Source: Crocinitomicaceae bacterium | GTDB lineage: Bacteria; Bacteroidota; Bacteroidia; Flavobacteriales_D; Crocinitomicaceae | DNA: 64,000 nucleotides | Direction of reading: 5' to 3' | NCBI GenBank assembly: GCA_024643365.1 | Contig: JAHENC010000002.1 | Location: 1-64,000 of the forward strand | Shown: one piece after another, positions 45,461-53,749 of the stretch | Layout: every line of letters starts with the position of its first letter | Position numbering within the stretch: the first letter of the stretch is position 1 | The notes under the pieces: model-generated | The model's database searches: none | Seen by the model: only the letters and a program-made list of their open reading frames with translations | What the model was told of the DNA's origin: nothing | Translations under genes and position numbers: made by a program

Positions 45461-46618
45461 TTAGTGAATCCATGATTTTACGTATTCAGGTAATTCCATT
45501 TCCATTGCACGTTTGGTCAATTTTAATGGTTTAAAGGTATCAATCATCACCGCTAATTCCTGCGTTTCTGTTTTTCCGATTGAACGTTCATAAGCACCCG
45601 GGTGCGGTCCGTGTGGAATTCCAGCTGGATGCAGGGTAATTTGTCCCTTTTCAATGTTGTTCCGACTCATGAAATCGCCATCCACGTAGTACAATACCTC
45701 ATCCGAATCAATATTACTATGATTATATGGTGCTGGAATTGAATCTGGATGGTAATCGTATAAACGAGGTACAAAGGAGCAAATCACGAAGGCACTTGTT
45801 TCAAACGTTTGATGAATCGGTGGTGGTAAATGCACTCGTCCGGTGATTGGTTCAAAGTCGTGAATCGAAAAAGCATACGGAAAATTGTATCCATCCCAAC
45901 CAACAACATTAAACGGATGATGCGCATATACGTAATCGTACAAAACATCTTGTTTTTTGATACGAATTAAGAAATCTCCTTCTTCGTCATGCGTTTCTAG
46001 TTCCTTCGGACGACGTAAATCTCGTTCACAGAAAGGAGAATGTTCAAGTAATTGTCCGAACCAGTTGCGGTATCTTTTCGGAGTAAAAACTGGATGAAAT
46101 GACTGAATCACTAACAAACGGTTATCGTTATCATTGAATTCCAATTGATAAATCATCCCACGAGGAATGACCAAATAATCGCCGTAGCTAAAATCGATGT
46201 TTCCTAATTGCGTGCGCAATTTTCCTGATCCGCGGTGAATGAAGATAACCTCATCCGCATCCGCATTTTTATAGAAATAATCGGTCATCGATTTCGATGG
46301 TGCCGCTAGTTCGATGTACACATCGCTGTTGATTAAAACCGGCACACGGCTTTCCACGTAATCTTCGTTCGGTTGTAAATCATAGCCGCGAAAGCTTCGC
46401 ATCAACATGTTTTTCTCGATTGCGACTTCTGGCGTGATATCTTTTTGTCCAAGAATTTCCTTTACAACGGTCGGAGGTTGAATGTGGTATAAAAGGGAGG
46501 ACATTCCGTCAAAGCCAGCTGTTCCGAATAACTGTTCATGATACAACTCACCATTTTCCTGACGAAAAACAGTATGTCGTTTGTGTGGAATTTTCCCTAG
46601 TTGATGATAAAAAGGCAT
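45461..46618 (-). CDS. hmgA: Homogentisate 1,2-dioxygenase
   Basis: 385 aa, the compact form found in Bacteroidota. It opens the ring of homogentisate to maleylacetoacetate with Fe(II). The cupin core has GSGKLRTQLGNIDFSYGDYLVIPRGM, and the iron-site region includes HPFNVVGWDGYNFPYAFSI and PPIHQTFETSAFVICSFVPR, followed by HPAGIPHGPHPGAYE. First gene of the hmgA-hppD operon. The upstream region (46632-46643) has a GTTTG-TT-CAAAC palindrome that could be an operator. Confidence 0.93.
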   Translation of the reverse strand: MPFYHQLGKIPHKRHTVFRQENGELYHEQLFGTAGFDGMSSLLYHIQPPTVVKEILGQKDITPEVAIEKNMLMRSFRGYDLQPNEDYVESRVPVLINSDVYIELAAPSKSMTDYFYKNADADEVIFIHRGSGKLRTQLGNIDFSYGDYLVIPRGMIYQLEFNDNDNRLLVIQSFHPVFTPKRYRNWFGQLLEHSPFCERDLRRPKELETHDEEGDFLIRIKKQDVLYDYVYAHHPFNVVGWDGYNFPYAFSIHDFEPITGRVHLPPPIHQTFETSAFVICSFVPRLYDYHPDSIPAPYNHSNIDSDEVLYYVDGDFMSRNNIEKGQITLHPAGIPHGPHPGAYERSIGKTETQELAVMIDTFKPLKLTKRAMEMELPEYVKSWIH

Positions 46619-46631
46619 AGTTCTATTTTAT

Positions 46632-46643
46632 GTTTGTTCAAAC
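46632..46643. repeat. Palindrome in the hmgA / threonine dehydrogenase divergent gap
   Basis: GTTTG-TT-CAAAC, a perfect dyad, 14 nt upstream of hmgA. This is a normal place for a regulator of tyrosine catabolism to bind, but no regulator gene adjoins. Confidence 0.4.
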
Positions 46644-46778
46644 AATCCGTCTAAAATTAGTTAAAAAGATCATTTCCCAACAAAACTAAAGAGCTCTGAA
46701 TGACTAATAAATGATTTTAATCAGTTTTCGAAGAAATAAAAAATAGAATAGAAACTGATTTATAACAAATGCAAAACT

Positions 46779-46786
46779 TAAATTTG
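46779..46786 (+). promoter_or_regulatory. Putative -7 box for the threonine dehydrogenase gene
   Basis: TAAATTTG matches TAnnTTTG, 24 nt before the ATG at 46803. No clear -33 TTG. Confidence 0.42.
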
Positions 46787-46802
46787 CCTAAATACTTTTT
46801 AC

Positions 46803-47741
46803 ATGTCAAAAATCATCGTTATCGGTTCTTGCGGACAAATTGGAACAGAACTCGTATTAGCATTGCGTACTTTAAATGGCGCCCAAAATGTCATTGCAGC
46901 GGATTTAAAAGAGGAATGTCCACCTATACTTTCCAACGGACCTTACCTAAAGATGGACATCTTAGACCGTGAATCAGTTCGTAAGTACATCATCGACGAG
47001 CAAGTAGAAGAAGTTTATTTATTAGCAGCGCTTTTATCGGCTACGGCAGAAAAGAATCCAGATTTTGCATGGAAATTAAACATGGAAGGATTGTTCACCA
47101 TTTTAGACTTAGCAAAAGAAGGACATGTGAAAAAAGTATTTTGGCCGAGTTCAATTGCTGTCTTCGGTCCAACTACTCCGGCAGATTTAACACCTCAACA
47201 TACGGTAATGGAGCCATCCACTGTTTATGGAATTTCCAAACAAGCAGGAGAACGATGGTGTGAATACTATTTCAACAAATTTGGAGTGGATGTTCGAAGC
47301 ATCCGTTATCCAGGATTAATTTCCTACAAAAGCTTACCTGGCGGCGGAACAACAGACTATGCTGTAGATATTTTTTACAAAGCCAAAGAACAAGGAAGCT
47401 TCACGTGTTTCCTAAAAGAAGATACGGCTTTACCGATGATGTTCATGGACGATGCCATTCGTGCAACCATTGAATTGATGCAAGCACCAGCGGAAAAAAT
47501 TAAAATACGTTCAGCGTACAATTTAGCTGGATCTTCCTTTACCCCTGCGGAATTGGCAACATCGATTCAAAAACATTTACCGGATTTCAGCATTTCCTAT
47601 GAACCCGATTTTCGTCAAACCATTGCCGACAGTTGGCCAAATAGCATTGACGACTCCTACGCACAAAAAGAATGGGGATGGAAAGCCGAGTTCGATACTG
47701 ATGCGATGGTGAAGGTCATGCTTGAAAATGTGCAAGTATAA
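46803..47741 (+). CDS. L-threonine 3-dehydrogenase, SDR type (NAD-dependent epimerase family)
   Basis: 312 aa. Extended short-chain dehydrogenase that oxidises threonine to 2-amino-3-oxobutyrate. The Rossmann motif GSCGQIGTEL is at residues 8-17, the catalytic Ser in WPSSIAVFG and the YxxxK motif in YGISKQAGERW. The block PGGGTTDYAVDIFYKA and the MMFMDDAIRATIELM region are characteristic of bacterial SDR threonine dehydrogenases. It lies upstream of the ECF operon, separated by its 148-nt leader. Confidence 0.88.
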   Translation: MSKIIVIGSCGQIGTELVLALRTLNGAQNVIAADLKEECPPILSNGPYLKMDILDRESVRKYIIDEQVEEVYLLAALLSATAEKNPDFAWKLNMEGLFTILDLAKEGHVKKVFWPSSIAVFGPTTPADLTPQHTVMEPSTVYGISKQAGERWCEYYFNKFGVDVRSIRYPGLISYKSLPGGGTTDYAVDIFYKAKEQGSFTCFLKEDTALPMMFMDDAIRATIELMQAPAEKIKIRSAYNLAGSSFTPAELATSIQKHLPDFSISYEPDFRQTIADSWPNSIDDSYAQKEWGWKAEFDTDAMVKVMLENVQV

Positions 47742-47815
47742 ATTATCTACATTTTTTTTTGAGCGGAATCCTTGTCCCACATTAGATTTGGAAAATATTT
47801 CTTTCAAAAAAAATA

Positions 47816-47885
47816 TTTTGTTTAACATTTTTTGATTTTCATTAAACATTTTTGTTTAACTTTATCACTCAATTGTTAAACAAAG
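47816..47885 (+). promoter_or_regulatory. Operator-like repeats and putative promoter of the ECF-crt-photolyase operon
   Basis: TTTTGTTTAAC occurs at 47816-47826 and 47850-47860, and its inverted form GTTAAACAAAG at 47875-47885 (14 nt from the second copy). A further inverted half-site TTAAAC lies at 47842-47847. TAACTTTA (47857-47864), one base off TAnnTTTG, overlaps the second copy; a TTTG at 47831-47834 is 22 nt upstream of it. A dyad repressor/activator site or an ECF-type autoregulated promoter are both possible. Confidence 0.55.
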
Positions 47886-47889
47886 TAAT

Positions 47890-48402
47890 ATGTCAACCTT
47901 AGAATTTAATGAAGCACTCGTTGGTTTAGAGAATAATCTAACATCCTTTGCTATGAGTTTTACTCGAAATCAAGAGGATGCGAAAGATTTAACGCAAGAA
48001 ACCATGTTAAAAGCGATTACCTATCGCAATTATTACACACCTCAAACGAATTTTAAAGCTTGGGTGTTTACCATTATGCGTAATTTGTTTATCAATCAAT
48101 ACCGCCGCAAGGTAAAATCCGGTGCTATATTTGATCATTCAAAAGAATCATTTTTGGTTTCTAATACACCAAGTCATGAAGAATCCGCAATAGAAATCAT
48201 CTCCGTGAAGGATATTCAAGAAAAAATAGATAACTTAGGGGAAGATTATAAAGAACCCTTTGAAATGCATTTCCAAGGATTCAAATACAAAGAGATCGCG
48301 GACAAATTAAATATCCCCATCGGTACAGTGAAGAGTCGTATTTTCATTGCACGCAAAAAGTTGATGGAATGTTTACCTGACTTTGCCTTTTCAGCAAATT
48401 AA
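47890..48402 (+). CDS. ECF-type RNA polymerase sigma factor
   Basis: 170 aa. Region 2 (NQEDAKDLTQETMLKAITY, FKAWVFTIMRNLFINQYRR) and region 4 (YKEPFEMHFQGFKYKEIADKL, IPIGTVKSRIFIARKKL) are both present, without region 3: an ECF sigma factor. No anti-sigma gene lies next to it. It starts a seven-gene operon (3-nt gap to crtI) of carotenoid, pterin, photolyase and peroxiredoxin genes. The operon makeup suggests activation by light or photo-oxidative stress, with autoregulation, but this is inference. Confidence 0.92.
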   Translation: MSTLEFNEALVGLENNLTSFAMSFTRNQEDAKDLTQETMLKAITYRNYYTPQTNFKAWVFTIMRNLFINQYRRKVKSGAIFDHSKESFLVSNTPSHEESAIEIISVKDIQEKIDNLGEDYKEPFEMHFQGFKYKEIADKLNIPIGTVKSRIFIARKKLMECLPDFAFSAN

Positions 48403-48405
48403 TTT

Positions 48406-49881
48406 ATGAGTAAAAAAGTTACCATTCTTGGAGCTGGAATTTCCAGCTTGTCTACTGCTGCTTTCCTCGGAAAAGCAGGATACGACGTTACCATTTTAGA
48501 GAAGAACAGTCACATAGGAGGTCGCGCACGTCAGTTTGAATCAGATGGATTCACTTTTGACATGGGTCCAAGTTGGTACTGGATGCCTGATGTTTTTGAG
48601 CGTTTTTACAATCAATTCGGTCATACCGCAAGTGATTTTTACGAATTAAAACGTCTAGATCCATCCTATCGTGTGTATTGGCCAGACCACAGCTATACAG
48701 ATGTTCCTGCTTCCATGAAGGAACTTGAAGATTGGTTCGAATCAATGGAGCCTGGTAGCGCTCAACAATTGCGTAAATTCTTAAAAGACGCCGCATATAA
48801 GTACCAAGTCGGAATGCAGGATTTGGTTTACAAGCCAAGTTTAAGTTTATTAGAATTTGCAGACAGACGTGTTTTAGGTGGATTATTGAACATGCACTTA
48901 CTTTCTTCTTTCTCTACTTACATTCGAAAGTATTTTAAACATCCGAAAATTTTATCTCTGTTAGAATTCCCAGTGTTGTTTTTGGGAGCGATGCCTAACG
49001 AGACACCAGCACTTTATTCACTCATGAATTACGCTGACATGTCCCTTGGAACATGGTACCCAATGGGTGGAATGCACAAATTCATTGAAGCATTTGCGGA
49101 AATCGCGAAAAGTCAAGGAGTGAAAATATTAACTGACCAAGAGGTTACTGGATTTGAAACCAATCAAAAATTAGCTACAGCCGCACGAACTGAAAAGGGA
49201 CTATTCGATTCAGATGTCATTGTTTCCGGAGCAGATTACGAGCATACTGAAAGTAAATTACTCAAGGACAAAGCGAATTATTCTGAAAAGTATTGGGACA
49301 AGCGTACAATGGCGCCTTCGTGTTTAATTTTCTATGTTGGAATCAACAAACGAGTAGAAAATCTTCAACACCATAATTTATTTTTTGATGAATCATTAGA
49401 GGAACATGGAAAAGAAATTTACAAGGATCCAAGTTGGCCGACTTCTCCCCTCTTTTATTTAAGTGCTCCTTCCCTTACGGATCCATCGGTTGCACCAGAG
49501 GGATGTGAAAATTTATTTTTTCTTGTTCCGATTGCACCAAATTTGAAAGATGAGGAGGAAATCCGTGAAAAATATTTCGATATCCTGGTGAAACGATTGA
49601 AAGACATCACAGGAAATGATATTAGTCAAAACATCGTTTACAAAAGAAGTTACTGTATCAATGACTTCAAAGGTGATTACCATGCTTTCAAAGGAAATGC
49701 ATACGGACTAGCGAATACTTTGCTTCAAACAGCCATTTTGAAACCAAGTTTGAAAAATAAGAAATTGAAGAACTTCTATTATACCGGACAATTAACAGTT
49801 CCGGGTCCAGGAGTTCCCCCTTCCATTATTTCCGGTGAAGTAGTGGCAAAACAAATCATGAAAGAATTTCCGATAAACTAA
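48406..49881 (+). CDS. crtI: Phytoene desaturase
   Basis: 491 aa. FAD-dependent desaturation of phytoene to lycopene in the inner membrane. The dinucleotide-binding N-terminus reads VTILGAGISSLSTAAFLGKAG then VTILEKNSHIGGRAR. The C-terminal CrtI signature TGQLTVPGPGVPPSIISGE is intact. It follows the sigma factor by 3 nt and precedes crtB by 5 nt. No lycopene cyclase or hydroxylase gene is in this operon, so later steps must be encoded elsewhere or the pigment is acyclic. Confidence 0.95.
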   Translation: MSKKVTILGAGISSLSTAAFLGKAGYDVTILEKNSHIGGRARQFESDGFTFDMGPSWYWMPDVFERFYNQFGHTASDFYELKRLDPSYRVYWPDHSYTDVPASMKELEDWFESMEPGSAQQLRKFLKDAAYKYQVGMQDLVYKPSLSLLEFADRRVLGGLLNMHLLSSFSTYIRKYFKHPKILSLLEFPVLFLGAMPNETPALYSLMNYADMSLGTWYPMGGMHKFIEAFAEIAKSQGVKILTDQEVTGFETNQKLATAARTEKGLFDSDVIVSGADYEHTESKLLKDKANYSEKYWDKRTMAPSCLIFYVGINKRVENLQHHNLFFDESLEEHGKEIYKDPSWPTSPLFYLSAPSLTDPSVAPEGCENLFFLVPIAPNLKDEEEIREKYFDILVKRLKDITGNDISQNIVYKRSYCINDFKGDYHAFKGNAYGLANTLLQTAILKPSLKNKKLKNFYYTGQLTVPGPGVPPSIISGEVVAKQIMKEFPIN

Positions 49882-49886
49882 CGGCT

Positions 49887-50723
49887 ATGAAACAATTATT
49901 CGACGATATCAGTCAAGAGATGAGTCAGCTTACCACCAAAAGGTATAGCACTTCATTCTCATTAGGGATTAGCTTTTTAGATTCCGATTTGCATAAACCC
50001 ATTTATTCAATTTATGGTTTTGTTCGATTTGCGGATGAAATCGTTGATTCATTCCACGGATTCGATAAAGAGGCATTATTAGCTGATTTTAAAGTTCAAA
50101 CTTACAAGGCAATCGCAGAAGGAATTTCATTAAACCCAATTTTGAACAGTTTCCAATGGGCAGTTAATAAATATGCCATCCCGATGGAATTGATTGATAC
50201 TTTTTTAAATTCCATGGAAATGGATTTGAACAAGCAATTCTACAGCAAGGAACAATATGAATTGTACATACTTGGATCTGCAGAGGTGGTTGGACTCATG
50301 TGTTTGAAAGTTTTCGTAGATGGGAACGATGAAGAATATGAACGACTTAAACCGAGTGCGATGAAACTTGGTTCTGCTTTTCAAAAAATCAATTTTTTAA
50401 GAGATTTAAAGGATGATTTTCAGACATTAGGCAGGACTTATTTCCCTGGTATCAACATGGAAGAGTTTAATGCCACCGTTAAAAAAGAAATTGAAGCGGA
50501 CATCGAAGCAGATTTTCGTGCAGGATATGAAGGGATTTTACAACTTCCAAAAAATGCACGATTCGGAGTATATATGGCCTACAAATATTACTTCAAACTA
50601 TTTAAGAAGATAAAAGCTAAATCTGCACAAAACATACTTACAGAGCGCATTCGTATTCCAAATTACCGAAAAATGCGCATCCTTTTGACTTCATACGTTC
50701 GACACAATTTGAATATGTTGTAA
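49887..50723 (+). CDS. crtB: Phytoene synthase
   Basis: 278 aa. Condenses two geranylgeranyl diphosphates to phytoene, the entry step of carotenoid synthesis. Both Asp-rich Mg2+/diphosphate sites are visible: FADEIVDSFHG (DxxxD) and FLRDLKDDFQTLGRTYFP. The N-terminal TKRYSTSFSLGISFL is typical. Fifth-position neighbours idi and crtI complete a short isoprenoid-carotenoid set. Gap of 5 nt from crtI and 1 nt to idi. Confidence 0.94.
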   Translation: MKQLFDDISQEMSQLTTKRYSTSFSLGISFLDSDLHKPIYSIYGFVRFADEIVDSFHGFDKEALLADFKVQTYKAIAEGISLNPILNSFQWAVNKYAIPMELIDTFLNSMEMDLNKQFYSKEQYELYILGSAEVVGLMCLKVFVDGNDEEYERLKPSAMKLGSAFQKINFLRDLKDDFQTLGRTYFPGINMEEFNATVKKEIEADIEADFRAGYEGILQLPKNARFGVYMAYKYYFKLFKKIKAKSAQNILTERIRIPNYRKMRILLTSYVRHNLNML

Positions 50724-50724
50724 T

Positions 50725-51261
50725 ATGATTGAAGAGGTCATTTTAGTGGATGCAAATGATAAGGCCATCGGATCGATGGAGAAAATGGAAGCACACGAAA
50801 AAGGATTGTTGCATCGGGCATTTTCCATTCTACTTATAAACGAAAAAGGAGAAATGTTACTCCAGCAGCGTGCGATAGAAAAATACCATTCACCCGGATT
50901 ATGGACCAATGCGTGTTGCAGTCATCCACGTCCAAGTGAAAGCAATCTAGACGCAGCCCATCGACGACTTCAAGAAGAACTTGGCATGTCAGTAGAATTG
51001 AAGGAAATTTTTCATTTCACTTATCGTGCTGAATTCGATGACGGATTAATCGAACATGAAATAGATCATGTTTTTTTAGGATTAACGAATGTAAATCCAA
51101 CAATAAACTTAACGGAGGTGATGTCCTACAAATGGATAAACCTCCATGAATTACAACAAGATATGATTGCCCAACCGGATAAATACACCGCTTGGTTTAA
51201 CTTATTAATGGTTGATTATTATTCTTCCATTGAAAACGCACTGAAACATGAAAGTAAGTAG
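50725..51261 (+). CDS. idi: Isopentenyl-diphosphate delta-isomerase, type 1
   Basis: 178 aa. Interconverts IPP and DMAPP, balancing precursors for carotenoids and quinones. It has the Nudix fold; the active-site Cys is in LWTNACCSHPRPSE, with the RLQEELGM Nudix helix and the EHEIDHVF metal/catalytic block. One base after crtB, so translation is likely coupled. It overlaps the pterin synthase gene by 14 nt. Confidence 0.94.
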   Translation: MIEEVILVDANDKAIGSMEKMEAHEKGLLHRAFSILLINEKGEMLLQQRAIEKYHSPGLWTNACCSHPRPSESNLDAAHRRLQEELGMSVELKEIFHFTYRAEFDDGLIEHEIDHVFLGLTNVNPTINLTEVMSYKWINLHELQQDMIAQPDKYTAWFNLLMVDYYSSIENALKHESK

Positions 51262-51652
51262 AAGAGCTACCTTTAACGCAGCACACAGATTGTTTCGCCC
51301 CGACTGGACTGACGAAAAAAATGTTGAAATTTTCGGAAAATGTAGTAATCCTAATTTTCACGGACACAATTACGTCTTAGAAGTCATTCTAGATGGAGAA
51401 ATTGACCCTGAAACAGGATATGTAATTGATTTAAAAATCGTTAAAGACGCCATTAAATCGGAAATTGACGAACGATTTGATCACCGAAATCTCAATCTTG
51501 ATTGTCCAGAATTCAAAGACTTGAATCCAACCGCAGAGAACATTGCCGTTGTCGTTTGGAATCTACTGAGAGCTAAATTACCCATGCATTTGGAATTGAC
51601 CATTAAATTATGGGAGACTGAAAATAATTGTGTAGAATACGCAGGTAATTAA
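51248..51652 (+). CDS. 6-pyruvoyl-tetrahydropterin synthase family protein (PTPS-II-like)
   Basis: 134 aa. Zinc ligands His13 (NAAHRLF), His38 and His40 in CSNPNFHGHNY, with the catalytic Cys32 five residues before HGH. This CxxxxxHGH spacing is the one of eukaryotic-type PTPS; QueD of queuosine synthesis has CxxxHGH. The catalytic Asp78-His79 pair (RFDHRNLN) is also present. So formation of 6-pyruvoyl-tetrahydropterin is more likely than queuosine synthesis. Its place between idi and the photolyase suggests a pterin cofactor for the photolyase, or for phenylalanine hydroxylase encoded elsewhere. Confidence 0.9.
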   Translation: MKVSRRATFNAAHRLFRPDWTDEKNVEIFGKCSNPNFHGHNYVLEVILDGEIDPETGYVIDLKIVKDAIKSEIDERFDHRNLNLDCPEFKDLNPTAENIAVVVWNLLRAKLPMHLELTIKLWETENNCVEYAGN

Positions 51653-51658
51653 ACATTC

Positions 51659-52954
51659 ATGGTACTTTTTTGGCACCGCAGAGACCTGCGAATTGAAGAT
51701 AACGCCGGTTTATTTAAAGCACTGAAAGAAAATGATCAGGTACAACCTGTTTTTATTTTTGATTCGTCAATTCTTAATGAGTTACCTAGAAATGATCAAC
51801 GTGTGCGCTTTATTCACCAAGAAATTCAAACCCTTAAAAAGGAATATCAAGATTTAGGTTCTGACCTCAACGTTTACCTTGGGAATCCAATTGAATTGAT
51901 TCCCTCCATCGCCAAAAACCTTGAATGTTCAGCAGTCTATACCAACCGAGATTATGAGCCATATGCATTAGAAAGGGATAAACAGATTTTTGCATCCTTG
52001 GAAGATTTAAGAATTTCATTTATTGGATCAAAAGACCATGTCATTTTTGAAAAAAACGAGGTAACGAAGGATGACGGGCTCCCATACACTATTTTCACAC
52101 CATACGCGAGAAAATGGAAAGCGACCATAACGGAATCATCTTTGGCTTCCTATTCAACTTCCATTTATCGAGCAAATCTCGCACCTAGAGAAAAAGTTCA
52201 AGAGTTAATCTCCCTGAATGAACTTGGTTTCGATGATGTTCAACTTTTCCCTTTTCCAGATAGATCTTTTCCGGAATCAATTATCAAGGATTACCATGAA
52301 AACCGTGACTTTCCTACAGTTAATGGGACTAGCAGACTGAGTTTACATTTACGCTTTGGAACCATCAGTATCCGTCAATTGGCACGTTTCGCACGTGAAC
52401 GAAATGAGACATACTTAAATGAATTGATTTGGCGGGACTTCTACCAGATGATTATTTATCACTTTCCACATTCAGTAAAAAACGCTTTCAAAAAGCAATA
52501 CGATAAAATTGAATGGGAGCAAAACGAAGCACATTTTGAAGCTTGGTGTGCTGGAAAAACGGGGTATCCACTTGTTGACGCAGGAATGCGCGAATTGAAT
52601 GAAACTGGATTTATGCATAACCGTGTCCGAATGGTTGTGGCTAGCTTCTTAACAAAGCACTTATTGATTGATTGGCGTCGCGGAGAATCCTATTTTGCAG
52701 AAAAATTAATGGACTTCGAATTAGCGAGTAACATCGGAGGTTGGCAATGGGCAGCAGGTTGTGGTTGCGACGCAGCACCTTATTTCCGTGTTTTCAATCC
52801 AACAGCTCAACAGGAAAAATTCGATAAACAAAAAAAATACATTCAGAAATGGGTTCCTGAATATGGAACATCAGCATATCCAAGTCCAATAATTGAACAT
52901 GTTTTTGCAAGAGAACGCGTACTTAGCAGATTTAAAAAAGCACTAAATGACTAA
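51659..52954 (+). CDS. phr: Deoxyribodipyrimidine photolyase (class I CPD type)
   Basis: 431 aa. Blue-light repair of cyclobutane pyrimidine dimers, with FAD. The N-terminal antenna domain (1-130) begins LFWHRRDLRIEDN. The FAD/DNA-binding half has RLSLHLRFGTISIRQLAR, WRDFYQMIIYH, GYPLVDAGMRELNETGFMHNRVRMV and ASNIGGWQWAAGCGCDA, all standard. The second chromophore is unknown; the pterin synthase upstream makes a folate or pterin plausible. Sixth gene of the operon, overlapped by the peroxiredoxin gene by 8 nt. A cryptochrome role cannot be ruled out. Confidence 0.93.
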   Translation: MVLFWHRRDLRIEDNAGLFKALKENDQVQPVFIFDSSILNELPRNDQRVRFIHQEIQTLKKEYQDLGSDLNVYLGNPIELIPSIAKNLECSAVYTNRDYEPYALERDKQIFASLEDLRISFIGSKDHVIFEKNEVTKDDGLPYTIFTPYARKWKATITESSLASYSTSIYRANLAPREKVQELISLNELGFDDVQLFPFPDRSFPESIIKDYHENRDFPTVNGTSRLSLHLRFGTISIRQLARFARERNETYLNELIWRDFYQMIIYHFPHSVKNAFKKQYDKIEWEQNEAHFEAWCAGKTGYPLVDAGMRELNETGFMHNRVRMVVASFLTKHLLIDWRRGESYFAEKLMDFELASNIGGWQWAAGCGCDAAPYFRVFNPTAQQEKFDKQKKYIQKWVPEYGTSAYPSPIIEHVFARERVLSRFKKALND

Positions 52955-53411
52955 TCCAATTCAAATCGGGGACAAATGTCCTGTTTTTAGTTTACCCAAT
53001 CAGGCAGGGGAAGTTGTAAATATTTCAGATTACTTGGGCAAACAGAAACTTGTTTTGTTTTTCTACCCGAAGGATGATACACCAGGTTGTACTAAAGAAG
53101 CATGTGAATTTAGAGATCGCTATGCCGATTTCCTAGACTTAGGTTGTTCTGTTTTCGGTATATCCTCTGATTCAGAATCCTCACATGTCGGATTCATTGA
53201 GAAACATTCACTTCCTTACTCATTGTTAGCTGACAAGCAAAAAATCGTTAGGAAATTATTTGGTGTTCCAGGTAATCTTTTTGGGTTAATTCCAGGAAGA
53301 GTCACGTATATCATCGATGAGCAAGGAATCGTCATTGGAATTTTCAATTCTCAACTCGATCCAATTGGACATATTGATGCGGCACTGAAACTTTTTAAAG
53401 CAAATAATTGA
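52947..53411 (+). CDS. bcp: Thioredoxin-dependent thiol peroxidase (Bcp/PrxQ)
   Basis: 154 aa. Reduces hydrogen peroxide and lipid hydroperoxides with thioredoxin. The peroxidatic Cys is in DTPGCTKEACEFRD and the resolving Cys comes five residues later, the atypical 2-Cys PrxQ pattern. VLFFYPKDDT precedes it. Last gene of the sigma/crt/photolyase operon, overlapping phr by 8 nt, which fits an anti-oxidant role in light stress. No terminator was found after it. Confidence 0.95.
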   Translation: MTNPIQIGDKCPVFSLPNQAGEVVNISDYLGKQKLVLFFYPKDDTPGCTKEACEFRDRYADFLDLGCSVFGISSDSESSHVGFIEKHSLPYSLLADKQKIVRKLFGVPGNLFGLIPGRVTYIIDEQGIVIGIFNSQLDPIGHIDAALKLFKANN

Positions 53412-53749
53412 AATGATAACATTCATTACGTGCAAGTTAACTTAATAATAGCTTTTATTCTCTTTTGTTATATTCTGCTAAACCGTGAATTTCAGGATCT
53501 AAATAGTCGTCGTTGATTCCTTAGTTGATGTCACGTTTTCATTAATAATAACTAAACTAAACTGCAGTATTTCTATTATTATTTTCGTTTTCTAAGTTTA
53601 AATAACAATAATAAGGTCGCATAATCCTGATTAACTGATACTTAACTGTATTTAATCGATTAATTTATTCTTATTTTTATGCTAGTTTATATTAATTTTT
53701 TAAAGTTTAATGTAAGTAAATGTTGTTTGAAGAAATGTAGATTTGCTCT
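53412..53749. other. 338-nt AT-rich intergenic region upstream of an XRE regulator
   Basis: No ORF of length. It contains two TTAACTG repeats (53631-53637 and 53642-53648, 11 nt apart) and a perfect 12-nt palindrome TTAATCGATTAA at 53652-53663, then TAGATTTG (53738-53745), a -7 box 12 nt before the GTG at 53750. The repeats could be binding sites for the XRE protein encoded next. Confidence 0.45.
53738..53745 (+). promoter_or_regulatory. Putative -7 box for the XRE regulator gene
   Basis: TAGATTTG matches TAnnTTTG, 12 nt before the GTG start (53750), again predicting a leaderless or near-leaderless mRNA. Confidence 0.42.
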
